Shown piece by piece: positions 8,596 through 16,773 of a stretch of 47,236 bases of DNA. The stretch spans positions 1 to 47,236 of the forward strand of contig NVWO01000008.1 of the NCBI GenBank assembly GCA_002746255.1, in the 5' to 3' direction. The notes beneath the pieces were generated by a model that saw only the letters and a program-made list of their open reading frames with translations, searched no databases and had not been told where the DNA came from. Source of the stretch: Rhodospirillaceae bacterium. Lineage in GTDB: Bacteria; Pseudomonadota; Alphaproteobacteria; GCA-2746255. A program made the translations under genes and the position numbers. Position 1 is the first letter of the stretch, and every line of letters begins with the position of its first letter.

Positions 8596-10013
8596 GGGCG
8601 ATTCCCGCTTTCCATTGCGGGCGCTTCGACTGGAAGCAGCAGGCCGGTTGCGGAGCGGTCAATGCGCAAGACGTTTTTGGCGGCTTTTAGAACCTGGGCT
8701 GCCGTGACCTTCTCGATGCGCTCCGGCCAGCGTTCGACATCGGCAATCTGAAGCCCGACGGAAAGCGTCGCGCCCAGCATCTGGGCACCGGTATCGAGGC
8801 TGTCGCGGGCATAAATGGCGCTTGCACGCAGGCGGCGGATCGCACGCGCGACCTCTTTCTCTTCGACGCCATGGCGTAGCAGCTTTTCAATTTCTGTGTT
8901 CACCGCCGTTTCGATGGCTTCGATGGTCACACCGGGCACCGGCGAGCTGTAGATTGAGAAACTGGCCGGGCCACGGGTCACCGGGTCGTAATAGGCACCG
9001 GCTGCGGCGGCGAGTTTCTGCTCGACGACAAGTTGCCGGTAAAGCCGGCTGGTGCCGCCGCCGCCAAGAATTTCAGCCAGCACCTCAAGCGCCTGGGCTT
9101 CATCCGCCGCTGCGCTCGACTGGTTCGGTGCGAGATAGCGGCGGAGGAAGGAAGGCTGGCGCACTTCGGTTGAGTGCATCACGACCCGGCGCGCTTCCTT
9201 GGTGCCGGTTGTTTGTGCCGTTCCACGGGGGCCGATTTCACGCCGGGGGATGGGCCCATAAATTTTTTCTGCAAGCGGCCGCAGTTTTGCCGCCGTGACG
9301 TCGCCGGCAACCACAAGAATGGCGTTGTTCGGCGCGTAGTAGCGTTGATAAAAGGCCAGCGCGTCTGCCGTCGTCAGGCTTGCAAGCTCATCGGCCCAGC
9401 CGATAACCGGTTTCCCGTAGGGGTGCTTGCCGTAAAGCGCCTCGGCGACTTTCAGGCTTAGCTTTGCTGCCGGGTTGTTCTCGAATCGCGAGCGGCGTTC
9501 CTCCAGCACAACGTCGCGTTCCGGCAGGACAATCGGATCTGTAAGGACTAAATTCTGCATCCGGTCCGCCTCCATCTTCATGACGCGTTCCAGGTGATCG
9601 CTGGCGATCGTTTGATGGTAGGCGGTAAAATCTTGAGAGGTGAAGGCGTTGTCGGTTCCCCCAAGGCGGGCCACAATTTTCGAAAACTCGCCTGGGGCCA
9701 TCGTCTTCGTGCCCTTGAACAGCAGATGTTCGAGGAAGTGCGCCAGCCCGGATTTCCCCGGGGCTTCGTCCATTGCGCCGATTTTGTACCAAACCATGTG
9801 GGTGATGGCGGGGATTCGCGGATTGGGGATCACGACGACGCGAAGGCCGTTTTTTAAGGTAAAGCTTTCTGGGTTGAAAATGGCTGCTGAGGCCGGCGAA
9901 GACGTAAAAAGGAAAAAAGAAAACAGACTGAGAAAGGCAACGCGGGCCGCGATCTTTCGATGGGAAAAGCAGCCAAGTCTATTCGTAGCCAAAAGCACCG
10001 CCGCTGTCGTCAT
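8592..10013 (-). CDS. M16 family zinc peptidase (catalytic subunit)
   Basis: About 473 residues from the MTTAAVLL start. A signal-like hydrophobic segment (VAFLSLFSFFLFTSSPASAA, about 25-44) suggests export. The inverted zinc motif HFLEH is at 92-96, followed by a downstream Glu in the ALYGKHPYGKP region. It degrades peptides or small proteins in the periplasm; the substrate is unknown. The longer frame to 10148 would overlap the lipoprotein gene heavily. The chosen ATG at 10013 still overlaps it by 35 bp, so a shorter start is possible. It pairs with the zinc-less M16 gene immediately downstream. Confidence 0.9.
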   Translation of the reverse strand: MTTAAVLLATNRLGCFSHRKIAARVAFLSLFSFFLFTSSPASAAIFNPESFTLKNGLRVVVIPNPRIPAITHMVWYKIGAMDEAPGKSGLAHFLEHLLFKGTKTMAPGEFSKIVARLGGTDNAFTSQDFTAYHQTIASDHLERVMKMEADRMQNLVLTDPIVLPERDVVLEERRSRFENNPAAKLSLKVAEALYGKHPYGKPVIGWADELASLTTADALAFYQRYYAPNNAILVVAGDVTAAKLRPLAEKIYGPIPRREIGPRGTAQTTGTKEARRVVMHSTEVRQPSFLRRYLAPNQSSAAADEAQALEVLAEILGGGGTSRLYRQLVVEQKLAAAAGAYYDPVTRGPASFSIYSSPVPGVTIEAIETAVNTEIEKLLRHGVEEKEVARAIRRLRASAIYARDSLDTGAQMLGATLSVGLQIADVERWPERIEKVTAAQVLKAAKNVLRIDRSATGLLLPVEAPAMESGNRP

Positions 10014-10554
10014 CGGTTTCCGTTCCGGGTGCAGACGGCACGGGCTGGCCGTAGATTCGCCGGTATTCTTCAACCGGATCAAGCAACGCCTCCTCCTTTT
10101 GTTCTTCCTCGCCCATGAACAACAAGGTCTCAGTGAGGGAGCGTTCAACCTGCGCCGGTGCGCCGCTTTCTGTGTTCAGGAGGCGGCGGATCTCCGGGTC
10201 CGCGCGCAGGCCGCCTGCTTGTTTTAAAAGGACGAGCTCTCCGCTTGAGCGGGTGGCGGCATTGGCGTCGTCCATCCCATATGGCCGGTCGTCCTTGATC
10301 CCAAAGACGGTCTTGCGACTGCTTTCTGCCGGGTCAACTTTGTTCGGGCGGGCAGCGCCGGGCTTTGGCGGTCGTAGGCCATAGTTCGGCGGCATGCTCA
10401 ACGGGGGCTGGTTTACCACCTGGAATTCATCCGGGGGATTGCTTTTTGTGCCGTAAATGAGGTCGTTTACGATCTGGCAGCCGGAAATCGCCGGTACGAG
10501 ACCAAGCAGGAGGAAGGACAGGCAGGTGCGGTAACGGGCCACGAATTTCCTCAC
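9979..10554 (-). CDS. DUF3035 lipoprotein, BamF-like
   Basis: A 191-residue lipoprotein. The signal peptide ends in the lipobox ISGC with the modified Cys at 26; the +2 residue is Gln, favouring the outer membrane. After it comes a segment NPPDEFQVVNQPPLSMPPNYGLRPP, typical of DUF3035, the alphaproteobacterial family linked to the BAM outer-membrane assembly complex (BamF in Caulobacter, related to a motif of BamC). The rest is low-complexity and polar. It sits directly after lspA, whose product processes such lipoproteins, and before the M16 peptidases. The BamF name is from recalled family knowledge. Confidence 0.8.
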   Translation of the reverse strand: MRKFVARYRTCLSFLLLGLVPAISGCQIVNDLIYGTKSNPPDEFQVVNQPPLSMPPNYGLRPPKPGAARPNKVDPAESSRKTVFGIKDDRPYGMDDANAATRSSGELVLLKQAGGLRADPEIRRLLNTESGAPAQVERSLTETLLFMGEEEQKEEALLDPVEEYRRIYGQPVPSAPGTETDDDSGGAFGYE

Positions 10555-10583
10555 TTCTTCCAGGAGGCTTTCAGGATGCCTCT

Positions 10584-11057
10584 TTATTTAGGCAATTCTC
10601 GCCGTTCCAGCAAGGTATCGATCACGATCATCGTGACACCGGCGCTGATGGCCGCATCGGCCAGGTTGAAAGCTGGCCAATGGGCGCCAAGCACGTGAAA
10701 ATCCAGAAAATCGAAAACGGCACCATAGCGTAGCCGGTCCACCGCGTTGCCAAGGGCACCGCCGACGATAAGGCCGACGCCCCAGCCGGTCCAGGGCCGG
10801 TGCGTACGCCCAAGCCAGATCATCAGCAGGAAGGCGGCGCTGAAGGAAAAAAAGGCGAGCAGCATGGGCGCCGGTGCGCCCTCGCCACCCAGGATTCCAA
10901 AGCTGATTCCCTGGTTCCAGACGCGGACAAGGTTGAAGAAGGGGGCGAGGGGAAGAAAGCCATCCGGCCCCGTCAGCACCTGGTTCAAAATCCACCATTT
11001 GCTCGCCTGATCGAGAACCAGAACAAGGGTGGCAATCCATAGGCCGGTCCGGATCAT
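10584..11057 (-). CDS. lspA: Signal peptidase II (prolipoprotein)
   Basis: A 157-residue inner-membrane aspartyl protease with four hydrophobic helices that cleaves signal peptides from lipoproteins. The catalytic Asp residues lie in GNAVDRLRYGAVFDF and FNLADAAISAG. Start MIRTGLW at 11057 is chosen because it overlaps the ileS stop by four bases; the open frame upstream of it lacks family similarity. Position between ileS and a lipoprotein gene matches the common ileS-lspA linkage. Confidence 0.95.
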   Translation of the reverse strand: MIRTGLWIATLVLVLDQASKWWILNQVLTGPDGFLPLAPFFNLVRVWNQGISFGILGGEGAPAPMLLAFFSFSAAFLLMIWLGRTHRPWTGWGVGLIVGGALGNAVDRLRYGAVFDFLDFHVLGAHWPAFNLADAAISAGVTMIVIDTLLERRELPK

Positions 11058-13900
11058 GACGACGGCGTTTCTTCTACCGGGTCGCGGTTCCTGACACTTT
11101 CGGCGCAGCGGTGGCACAAATCGTCATAGCCGGCATCGGTTCCGACTTCTTCGAGGACTTTCCAGCAGCGCTCGCATTTTGTTCCGGGGGCGGTCTTTGG
11201 CACGACGGCAATGCCGGGCACTTCGGCAAGGCAAAAGGCATCTTTTGGCGGCGTGCCTTCCGTCAATTCGGCGCTGGAGGTGATGAAGCAATCTGCCGCG
11301 TCGATGCCTTGCATCGCGGCCAGGTGGTCGGCGTCCACATAGACAAGGGGGGCCGCCGCCAGGGAGGAGCGGATTCGTTTCTCGGCGCGCTCGATTTCAA
11401 GCGCGCCGGTGACGACGCGGCGGACATTGCGGATTTTTTCCCATTTTTCGGCCAGCGCATCGTCGCGCCACGATTCTGCGATTTCCGGGAAGAGGTGAAG
11501 GTGCACGCTTTCTTCTTCGCCGGGAAAGCGTGTGCGCCACGCTTCTTCTGCCGTGAAGCAGAGAATGGGCGCCAGCCAGAGGGTCAGGCAATGGAACAAA
11601 TCGTTCATCACCGTCCGGGCGGCGCGTCGGCGCATGCTTTCGCGGTCGTCGCAATAGATCGCATCCTTGCGGATGTCGAAATAGAAGGCGGAAAGTTCAA
11701 CCGAGCAGAAATTGTGAAGGGCAATGGTAATGCCGGTGAAATCGTAATCGGCGGAACGCTTCCGGATTTCCTGGTCAAGTTCCCAAAGGCGATGGTGAAC
11801 CCAGCGTTCAAGCTCCGGCATGTCGGCGATTTCAAGCCGCTCGGTTTTGTCGAAACCCTTCAGGCTGCCGAGAAGATAGCGCAGCGTGTTGCGAAAACGC
11901 CGATACATATCGGCCTGATGCTTCAGAATTTCCTGACCGATTCGAAGGTCGCCGGTGTAATCCGACGTGCCGACCCAAAGCCTTAGAATATCGGCCCCGT
12001 ATTTTTCGATGACTTCCTGGGGCGAGACGACGTTGCCTAGGGATTTCGACATTTTATGGCCGTCCTCGCCGAGAACGAAACCATGGGTCAGTACGGCTTT
12101 AAACGGTGCCCGCCCGCGCGTGCCACAGGATTCAAGCAGCGAAGACTGAAACCAGCCGCGATGCTGGTCAGACCCTTCGAGGTAAAGGTCGGCCGGCGCG
12201 GAAAGGTTTTCGCGGGCTTCCAGAACAAAGGCATGGGTTGCGCCGCTTTCAAACCACACGTCGAGAATTTCGTAGATGGGTTCGAAATCATCGGGCGAAT
12301 AGGCGTCACCCAGGAAACGTTCCGGGGGGCTGGTAAACCACGTATCGGCCCCGTCTTTGGCAATGGCTTCGACGACGCGGTTCATCACGCCTTCGTCGCG
12401 CAATGGCTCGCCGGTTTTTTTGTTGACGAAGACGGCGATTGGAATGCCCCAGGCGCGTTGACGCGACACGCACCAGTCGGGGCGATCCGAAACCATGGCG
12501 AACATCCGGTTGCGGGCCTGTTTCGGAATCCATCGGGTGGTGTCAACGGCTTCCAGCGCTTTTTTGCGCAGGCCGTTCGTTTCCATGCTGATGAACCATT
12601 GCGGCGTCGTTCGGAAGATCAGCGGCGCCTTCGATCGCCACGAATGGGGATAGGAATGCGTGATCTTTCCGGCCCAGAGCAGCGCGCCCGTCTTTTCCAT
12701 GGCGCTGAGGATTTCCGGGTCGGCCTTGAAAATATGTTTTCCAGCGAACAGCGGCACGTGCTCGTAGAAGCGCCCGTCACCGGCCACCGTGTCGGGCACT
12801 TCAAGCCCGTGGGACTGGCCGACTTCGAAATCCTCGGCCCCATGGCCGGGGGCGATGTGAACAAACCCGCTGCCCTGGTCCACCGTCACATGTTCACCGG
12901 CCACCAGCGGCACCTCGAAATCATAGCCCTGGTCGAAAAGGGGATGCCGCAGGGAAATTCCGGAAAGATCGTCGCCCTTGAAGTGGGCCAGAACCTTGTG
13001 GCTGGCGATGCCGGAATCCTTCAGGCTGGCGTCAAGCAGCGCATCGGCAAAAAGCAGTTTTTCGCCTATTTTTGCGAGGCTTTTGGCTTCCAGTCCGGTG
13101 GCTTCCAGTCCGGTGACTTCGATCAGGGAATAATCGGTGGTTTTGCCATAGGCCACGGCGCGGTTGCCGGGCAGCGTCCAGGGCGTCGTCGTCCAGATGA
13201 CGACGCTGGCATCAGTTAGTGCGGCGTCTGAGGCCGATGCAATCGGAAAGCGCACATAAATCTGCGAAGATTTGTGATCGTGATATTCCACCTCCGCTTC
13301 CGCCAGCGCCGTCTTTTCGACGACGGACCAGAGGACCGGCTTCTTGCCCTTATAAAGGCCGCCGTTCAGAAGGAATTTGCCGAGTTCCTCGACGATCTTC
13401 GCCTCCGCCTCGAAGGTGATCGTCATGTAGGGGTTTTCCCAATCGCCAAGCACGCCCAGGCGCTGAAACTCCTGCCGCTGGATGTCGATCCATTGGCGGG
13501 CAAATTCGCGGCATTCCTCGCGGAAGTCGATCAGCGGCACGGCGTCCTTGTCCTTGCCGGCGGCCCGGTATTTTTCCTCAATTTTCCATTCGATCGGAAG
13601 GCCGTGGCAATCCCAGCCGGGGACGTAGCGGGCATCTTTTCCCTGCATCTGGGCAAAGCGGTTGACGACATCCTTCAGGATTTTGTTGAGAGCGTGGCCG
13701 ATATGCAAATGGCCGTTTGCGTAGGGGGGGCCATCGTGAAGCACGAAGGGCTCACGGCCTGCGGCCTGTTCGCGAAGCCGCTGGTAAAGACCGATGCGGT
13801 CCCAGTGCTTCAGAAGGCCGGGCTCAAGTTTGGGCAGGCCCGCCTTCATGGGAAAGGTGGTCTGGGGAAGAAAGACGGTTTCTTTGTAACGGCTGGCCAT
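11054..13900 (-). CDS. ileS: Isoleucyl-tRNA synthetase
   Basis: A 948-residue class Ia synthetase charging tRNA-Ile. HIGH is at 66-69 (GHLHIGHAL) and KMSKS at about 616-620 (DGHKMSKSLGN). The CP1 editing domain lies between them (WTTTPWTLPGN region). The C-terminal zinc finger is visible as CERCWKV and CHRC near residues 900-930. A short internal repeat ATGLEATGLEAKSL at about 265-280 in the editing-domain region is a small in-frame duplication not needed by the family. It begins 11 bp after ribF, so it is probably transcribed with it. Confidence 0.98.
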   Translation of the reverse strand: MASRYKETVFLPQTTFPMKAGLPKLEPGLLKHWDRIGLYQRLREQAAGREPFVLHDGPPYANGHLHIGHALNKILKDVVNRFAQMQGKDARYVPGWDCHGLPIEWKIEEKYRAAGKDKDAVPLIDFREECREFARQWIDIQRQEFQRLGVLGDWENPYMTITFEAEAKIVEELGKFLLNGGLYKGKKPVLWSVVEKTALAEAEVEYHDHKSSQIYVRFPIASASDAALTDASVVIWTTTPWTLPGNRAVAYGKTTDYSLIEVTGLEATGLEAKSLAKIGEKLLFADALLDASLKDSGIASHKVLAHFKGDDLSGISLRHPLFDQGYDFEVPLVAGEHVTVDQGSGFVHIAPGHGAEDFEVGQSHGLEVPDTVAGDGRFYEHVPLFAGKHIFKADPEILSAMEKTGALLWAGKITHSYPHSWRSKAPLIFRTTPQWFISMETNGLRKKALEAVDTTRWIPKQARNRMFAMVSDRPDWCVSRQRAWGIPIAVFVNKKTGEPLRDEGVMNRVVEAIAKDGADTWFTSPPERFLGDAYSPDDFEPIYEILDVWFESGATHAFVLEARENLSAPADLYLEGSDQHRGWFQSSLLESCGTRGRAPFKAVLTHGFVLGEDGHKMSKSLGNVVSPQEVIEKYGADILRLWVGTSDYTGDLRIGQEILKHQADMYRRFRNTLRYLLGSLKGFDKTERLEIADMPELERWVHHRLWELDQEIRKRSADYDFTGITIALHNFCSVELSAFYFDIRKDAIYCDDRESMRRRAARTVMNDLFHCLTLWLAPILCFTAEEAWRTRFPGEEESVHLHLFPEIAESWRDDALAEKWEKIRNVRRVVTGALEIERAEKRIRSSLAAAPLVYVDADHLAAMQGIDAADCFITSSAELTEGTPPKDAFCLAEVPGIAVVPKTAPGTKCERCWKVLEEVGTDAGYDDLCHRCAESVRNRDPVEETPSS

Positions 13901-13911
13901 GGGTAGGGTTC

Positions 13912-14862
13912 CTACGCGGGATCGGTCGTCTTCGCAAGAACCTCGAAGGCCTGGGCCCGGTCTTTCGCCATCTGAAGCTTCAGGGTTTCCGCGTCTGCAA
14001 AGGTTGCGTCTTCTCGCAGGTAAGCGATCAACTGCACCCGAAGCTGCTTGCCGTACAGCGTGCCGGGGGCGTTGAAAAAATTAACCTCAAGGCGCAGCGA
14101 CTGGCCATCGAAGGTGGGGCGCGTTCCAAGATAGGCGACGCCGTCTTGCCAAACAGTGTCCTTGCCGGCGTCGCACCCGGCGCGAACGGCGTAGATACCA
14201 GCCTTGGGGCGCAAATGGTCGCCAAGCGCCAGATTGGCGGTTGGAAAGCCAAGGTCGCGGCCTAACCCGGCGCCGTGCTCGACGCGCCCGGTGATTTCCC
14301 AGTAACGGCCAAGCAGTTTTGCGGCTTCGCCGGGCCGGCCATGGCGAAGGTGGTCGCGAATTTTCGTCGAGGAGAAGGGGTCCCCCTGCGCCATGACCGG
14401 GGCCACGGCCGTGTACCCAAAGCCGAACCGCGTTGCTAGGGCCTGGAGCATCGCCGCATCCCCTTTGCGTCCCTGACCGAAGCGAAAATCGGAACCCGTC
14501 ACGGCATGGGCAATCTGCAGGTTTTCGGCAAGTTCGTGTTCGGCAAAACTTTCCGCCGAGCGGGCCGCAAACGCGGCGTCGAAATGCCGGACGATCAGGA
14601 AATCAATGCCGAGACGTTCAAGTGCGTGCGCCTTGTCGCGAAGGGACGTTAGCTGGAAGGGTGGCGCCTCAGGCGCGAAAAAGCTTCGCGGATGCGGATC
14701 GAAGGTAAGAACGGCGGTGGCGGTGGCAAGGGCTTGCGCCTGGCTCCGCGCTGCGTCGAGAACGGCGCGGTGTCCACGATGGATGCCGTCGAAATTGCCA
14801 ATGGCAACGACCGCCCCCTTTGCTTCGGGTGGAACGTCGTAGGTATGGCGGAGAATACGCAT
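13912..14862 (-). CDS. ribF: Bifunctional riboflavin kinase / FAD synthetase
   Basis: A 316-residue two-domain enzyme making FMN from riboflavin and then FAD. The N-terminal adenylyltransferase domain has AIGNFDGIHRGHRAV and the later TKIRDHLR loop. The C-terminal riboflavin-kinase domain has GRDLGFPTANL and the downstream VNFF and LRVQLIAYLRE segments. Gene order ribF-ileS-lspA is widely conserved. It starts 15 bp after the MaoC-like gene. Confidence 0.96.
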   Translation of the reverse strand: MRILRHTYDVPPEAKGAVVAIGNFDGIHRGHRAVLDAARSQAQALATATAVLTFDPHPRSFFAPEAPPFQLTSLRDKAHALERLGIDFLIVRHFDAAFAARSAESFAEHELAENLQIAHAVTGSDFRFGQGRKGDAAMLQALATRFGFGYTAVAPVMAQGDPFSSTKIRDHLRHGRPGEAAKLLGRYWEITGRVEHGAGLGRDLGFPTANLALGDHLRPKAGIYAVRAGCDAGKDTVWQDGVAYLGTRPTFDGQSLRLEVNFFNAPGTLYGKQLRVQLIAYLREDATFADAETLKLQMAKDRAQAFEVLAKTTDPA

Positions 14863-14877
14863 TGGCGGTGGCGGCCT

Positions 14878-15324
14878 CTAGGAGGCGGTGGCGGCCTGGT
14901 TTTTTGGCGTGACCATGACGATGGCCTCGCCATCGACGACGATCTTTTCGTTAACCAGGCACTCCGTTTTCAGATGAACGCGTTTCTTTTCCAGGATGAT
15001 TTCCGTGACCGTTACCCTGGCCCATACGGTGTCCCCTGCCTTGACCGGCGCCTTGAAGCGCAAATTCTGGCTTAGATAGATACAGCCGGGACCGGGCAGC
15101 TTCGTGCCGATCACCGTCGAGATGAAGCTGGCCGTGAGAAAGCCATGGGCGATGGTTCCTTTAAACACCGTCTGGCTTGCAAATTCGTTGTTGAGGTGGA
15201 CCGGGTTCGTGTCGCCGGAAATGCCAGCGAACAGGACGATATCCGTATCCGTAATCGTCTTGGCATAAATGTCGGACATGCCGACAGCAAGGTCTTCAAG
15301 GTAATAACCGTGCAGGTCTTTCAT
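14878..15324 (-). CDS. MaoC-like (R)-hydratase / hot-dog dehydratase
   Basis: About 148 residues. Start MKDLHGYYLEDL is taken because the hot-dog fold similarity begins there; upstream frame is not conserved. The MaoC/PhaJ hydratase signature is visible as DTNPVHLNNEFA with the catalytic Asp/His pair, followed by GTIAHGFLTASFIS. Such enzymes hydrate trans-2-enoyl-CoA to (R)-3-hydroxyacyl-CoA, or act as dehydratases in fatty-acid or PHA metabolism. The exact substrate is unknown. It leads the ribF-ileS-lspA run. Confidence 0.88.
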   Translation of the reverse strand: MKDLHGYYLEDLAVGMSDIYAKTITDTDIVLFAGISGDTNPVHLNNEFASQTVFKGTIAHGFLTASFISTVIGTKLPGPGCIYLSQNLRFKAPVKAGDTVWARVTVTEIILEKKRVHLKTECLVNEKIVVDGEAIVMVTPKNQAATAS

Positions 15325-15500
15325 GAATTGGGTTCCAAATTTGGTTGCGGCTGCCGCCGACGCGTATGATTGCGGCGCAATATACCGGAAGCCCCCCCTT
15401 TGCAGCAAGCTGCACCCTTGCCCCGCCTGACAATCGCGAGATTAACCCGGAATTAATGGAAAGTGGCGTATTTTCGGGGCTGGAGAAAGGCGTCGTCTTT

Positions 15501-15746
15501 ATGAGCGAAATCAGCAAGCATCACATACCGCGAAGGCCCCCGAGAATTCCGAAGATTCAGGAGCGCGTCGAAATCACCATGAGCGATGGCGCGGTGTTGA
15601 CGGGCCACGTTTTCATCGAGGCGACGATGCGGATCCAGGATCTGCTGAACGATGCGCCCCGTTTCTTTCCCCTGATGGATGATAACGCCGAGGTGCATCT
15701 GATCAGCAAAGCCGCCATTGCGCGCGTGCGTCCTTACGACGGCTGA
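15501..15746 (+). CDS. Small conserved-looking protein, unknown function
   Basis: About 81 residues starting MSEISKHHIPRRPP. An SD-like GGAGAAAGG sits about 10 bp upstream; another ATG is at 15456. After a basic Pro-rich head there is a compact beta-rich part: VEITMSDGAVLTGHVFIEATMRIQDLLND, FFPLMDDNAEVHLISKAAIARVRP. This pattern suggests a single small barrel-like domain. The family was not recognised with certainty. Its 3' end overlaps the convergent hydroxylase gene by 13 bp. Confidence 0.6.
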   Translation: MSEISKHHIPRRPPRIPKIQERVEITMSDGAVLTGHVFIEATMRIQDLLNDAPRFFPLMDDNAEVHLISKAAIARVRPYDG

Positions 15747-16588
15747 GACTGACTGTCAGGATTGTTTCGGCTTTCCAGACGGTTTTCGGCAACCTCCTTC
15801 CGAAAAGGCAGCAGCAATAAATTGCCAAGGCCAAGCCTGGCAAAGTTGCGATAGGCGTTAAGGCCGATTTCCACCCCCAGATGCCCCCTTGCCGGTGCCT
15901 GCTGATAGGTGCCGCAGAGGCGATCCCAAATGGAAAGCGCGAAGCCGAAATTCCGGTTTGTTTCGGCGCTGTCCGTCGAATGATGGATGCGGTGCATCTC
16001 CGGGGTAACGACCAGAAAACGCAAGCCGTGTTCCAGCTTCGCCGGCAGGCGGACATTGCCGTGATTGAAAAGCGCCGTCCCGTTCAGGATCGCTTCGAAG
16101 AGAAGAACGGCCAGCGGATCGGCACCGATGGCCGCGACGAGTCCTACCTTGAAGACCAGGGACACAAGAATTTCGACGGGATGAAAACGGATGGCGGTCG
16201 TCGTGTCGAAATCCATGTCGGAATGGTGAACCTGATGCAGTCGCCAGAAGACGGGCAGGGCGTGGGAAAGAACGTGCTGAAGATAAATTGCGAAGTCGAG
16301 GAAGACGATCGCTGCCGCAATCTCGATCCAGCGCGGCCAGTCGAGAACGTTCAGCAACCCCCACCCGGCGGCCTCCGCATGGATGGCCATGGCGTAAGCT
16401 GCCGCCCCCAGGGTGAGGCGTACGGCAAGGGCATCGACGAGAAGCATACCTAAATTCGCCGTCCAGCGTTTGGTCTTCGACTGGGTTAAGACGCGGCGCG
16501 GCGCGGCCACTTCCCACAGCGCCATGACGGCGAAAATCGCAAAGAAAGCGCCAAGGCGAATCCAGGCTTCCATTGGCCATGCGTCCAT
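15734..16588 (-). CDS. Membrane di-iron hydroxylase (sterol desaturase / fatty acid hydroxylase family)
   Basis: A 284-residue membrane protein with several hydrophobic helices. The histidine clusters of the family are all visible: HVLSH, HQVHHSD and HRIHHST, plus a further His (FNHGN) in between. These bind a non-haem di-iron centre that hydroxylates or desaturates lipids using oxygen. The true substrate is not fixed by sequence. A divergent gene (tandem DUF547) starts about 185 bp away, and both promoters must lie between. Confidence 0.88.
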   Translation of the reverse strand: MDAWPMEAWIRLGAFFAIFAVMALWEVAAPRRVLTQSKTKRWTANLGMLLVDALAVRLTLGAAAYAMAIHAEAAGWGLLNVLDWPRWIEIAAAIVFLDFAIYLQHVLSHALPVFWRLHQVHHSDMDFDTTTAIRFHPVEILVSLVFKVGLVAAIGADPLAVLLFEAILNGTALFNHGNVRLPAKLEHGLRFLVVTPEMHRIHHSTDSAETNRNFGFALSIWDRLCGTYQQAPARGHLGVEIGLNAYRNFARLGLGNLLLLPFRKEVAENRLESRNNPDSQSQPS

Positions 16589-16773
16589 GGGAACGGGTCT
16601 CCTTTAAGCGTTGCACAGCCTAATGTGAGGGCACATGTGGGGCAAAGGCAAGTGGGCAAAGGCAAGGCGGCTTTTGGCATCTCAGGCAGGCGGGATGTTT
16701 GATCCATCAACGGATTGTGAAGGCCGCCCTTCGTCCTTCGGGGGTAAGTTTGCAGGATAGAGGGAGAATGAGG

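Noticed and set aside
12056-13219. A 387-codon plus-strand frame within ileS
   Set aside because: Antisense to a well-supported synthetase; composition is that of a shadow frame.
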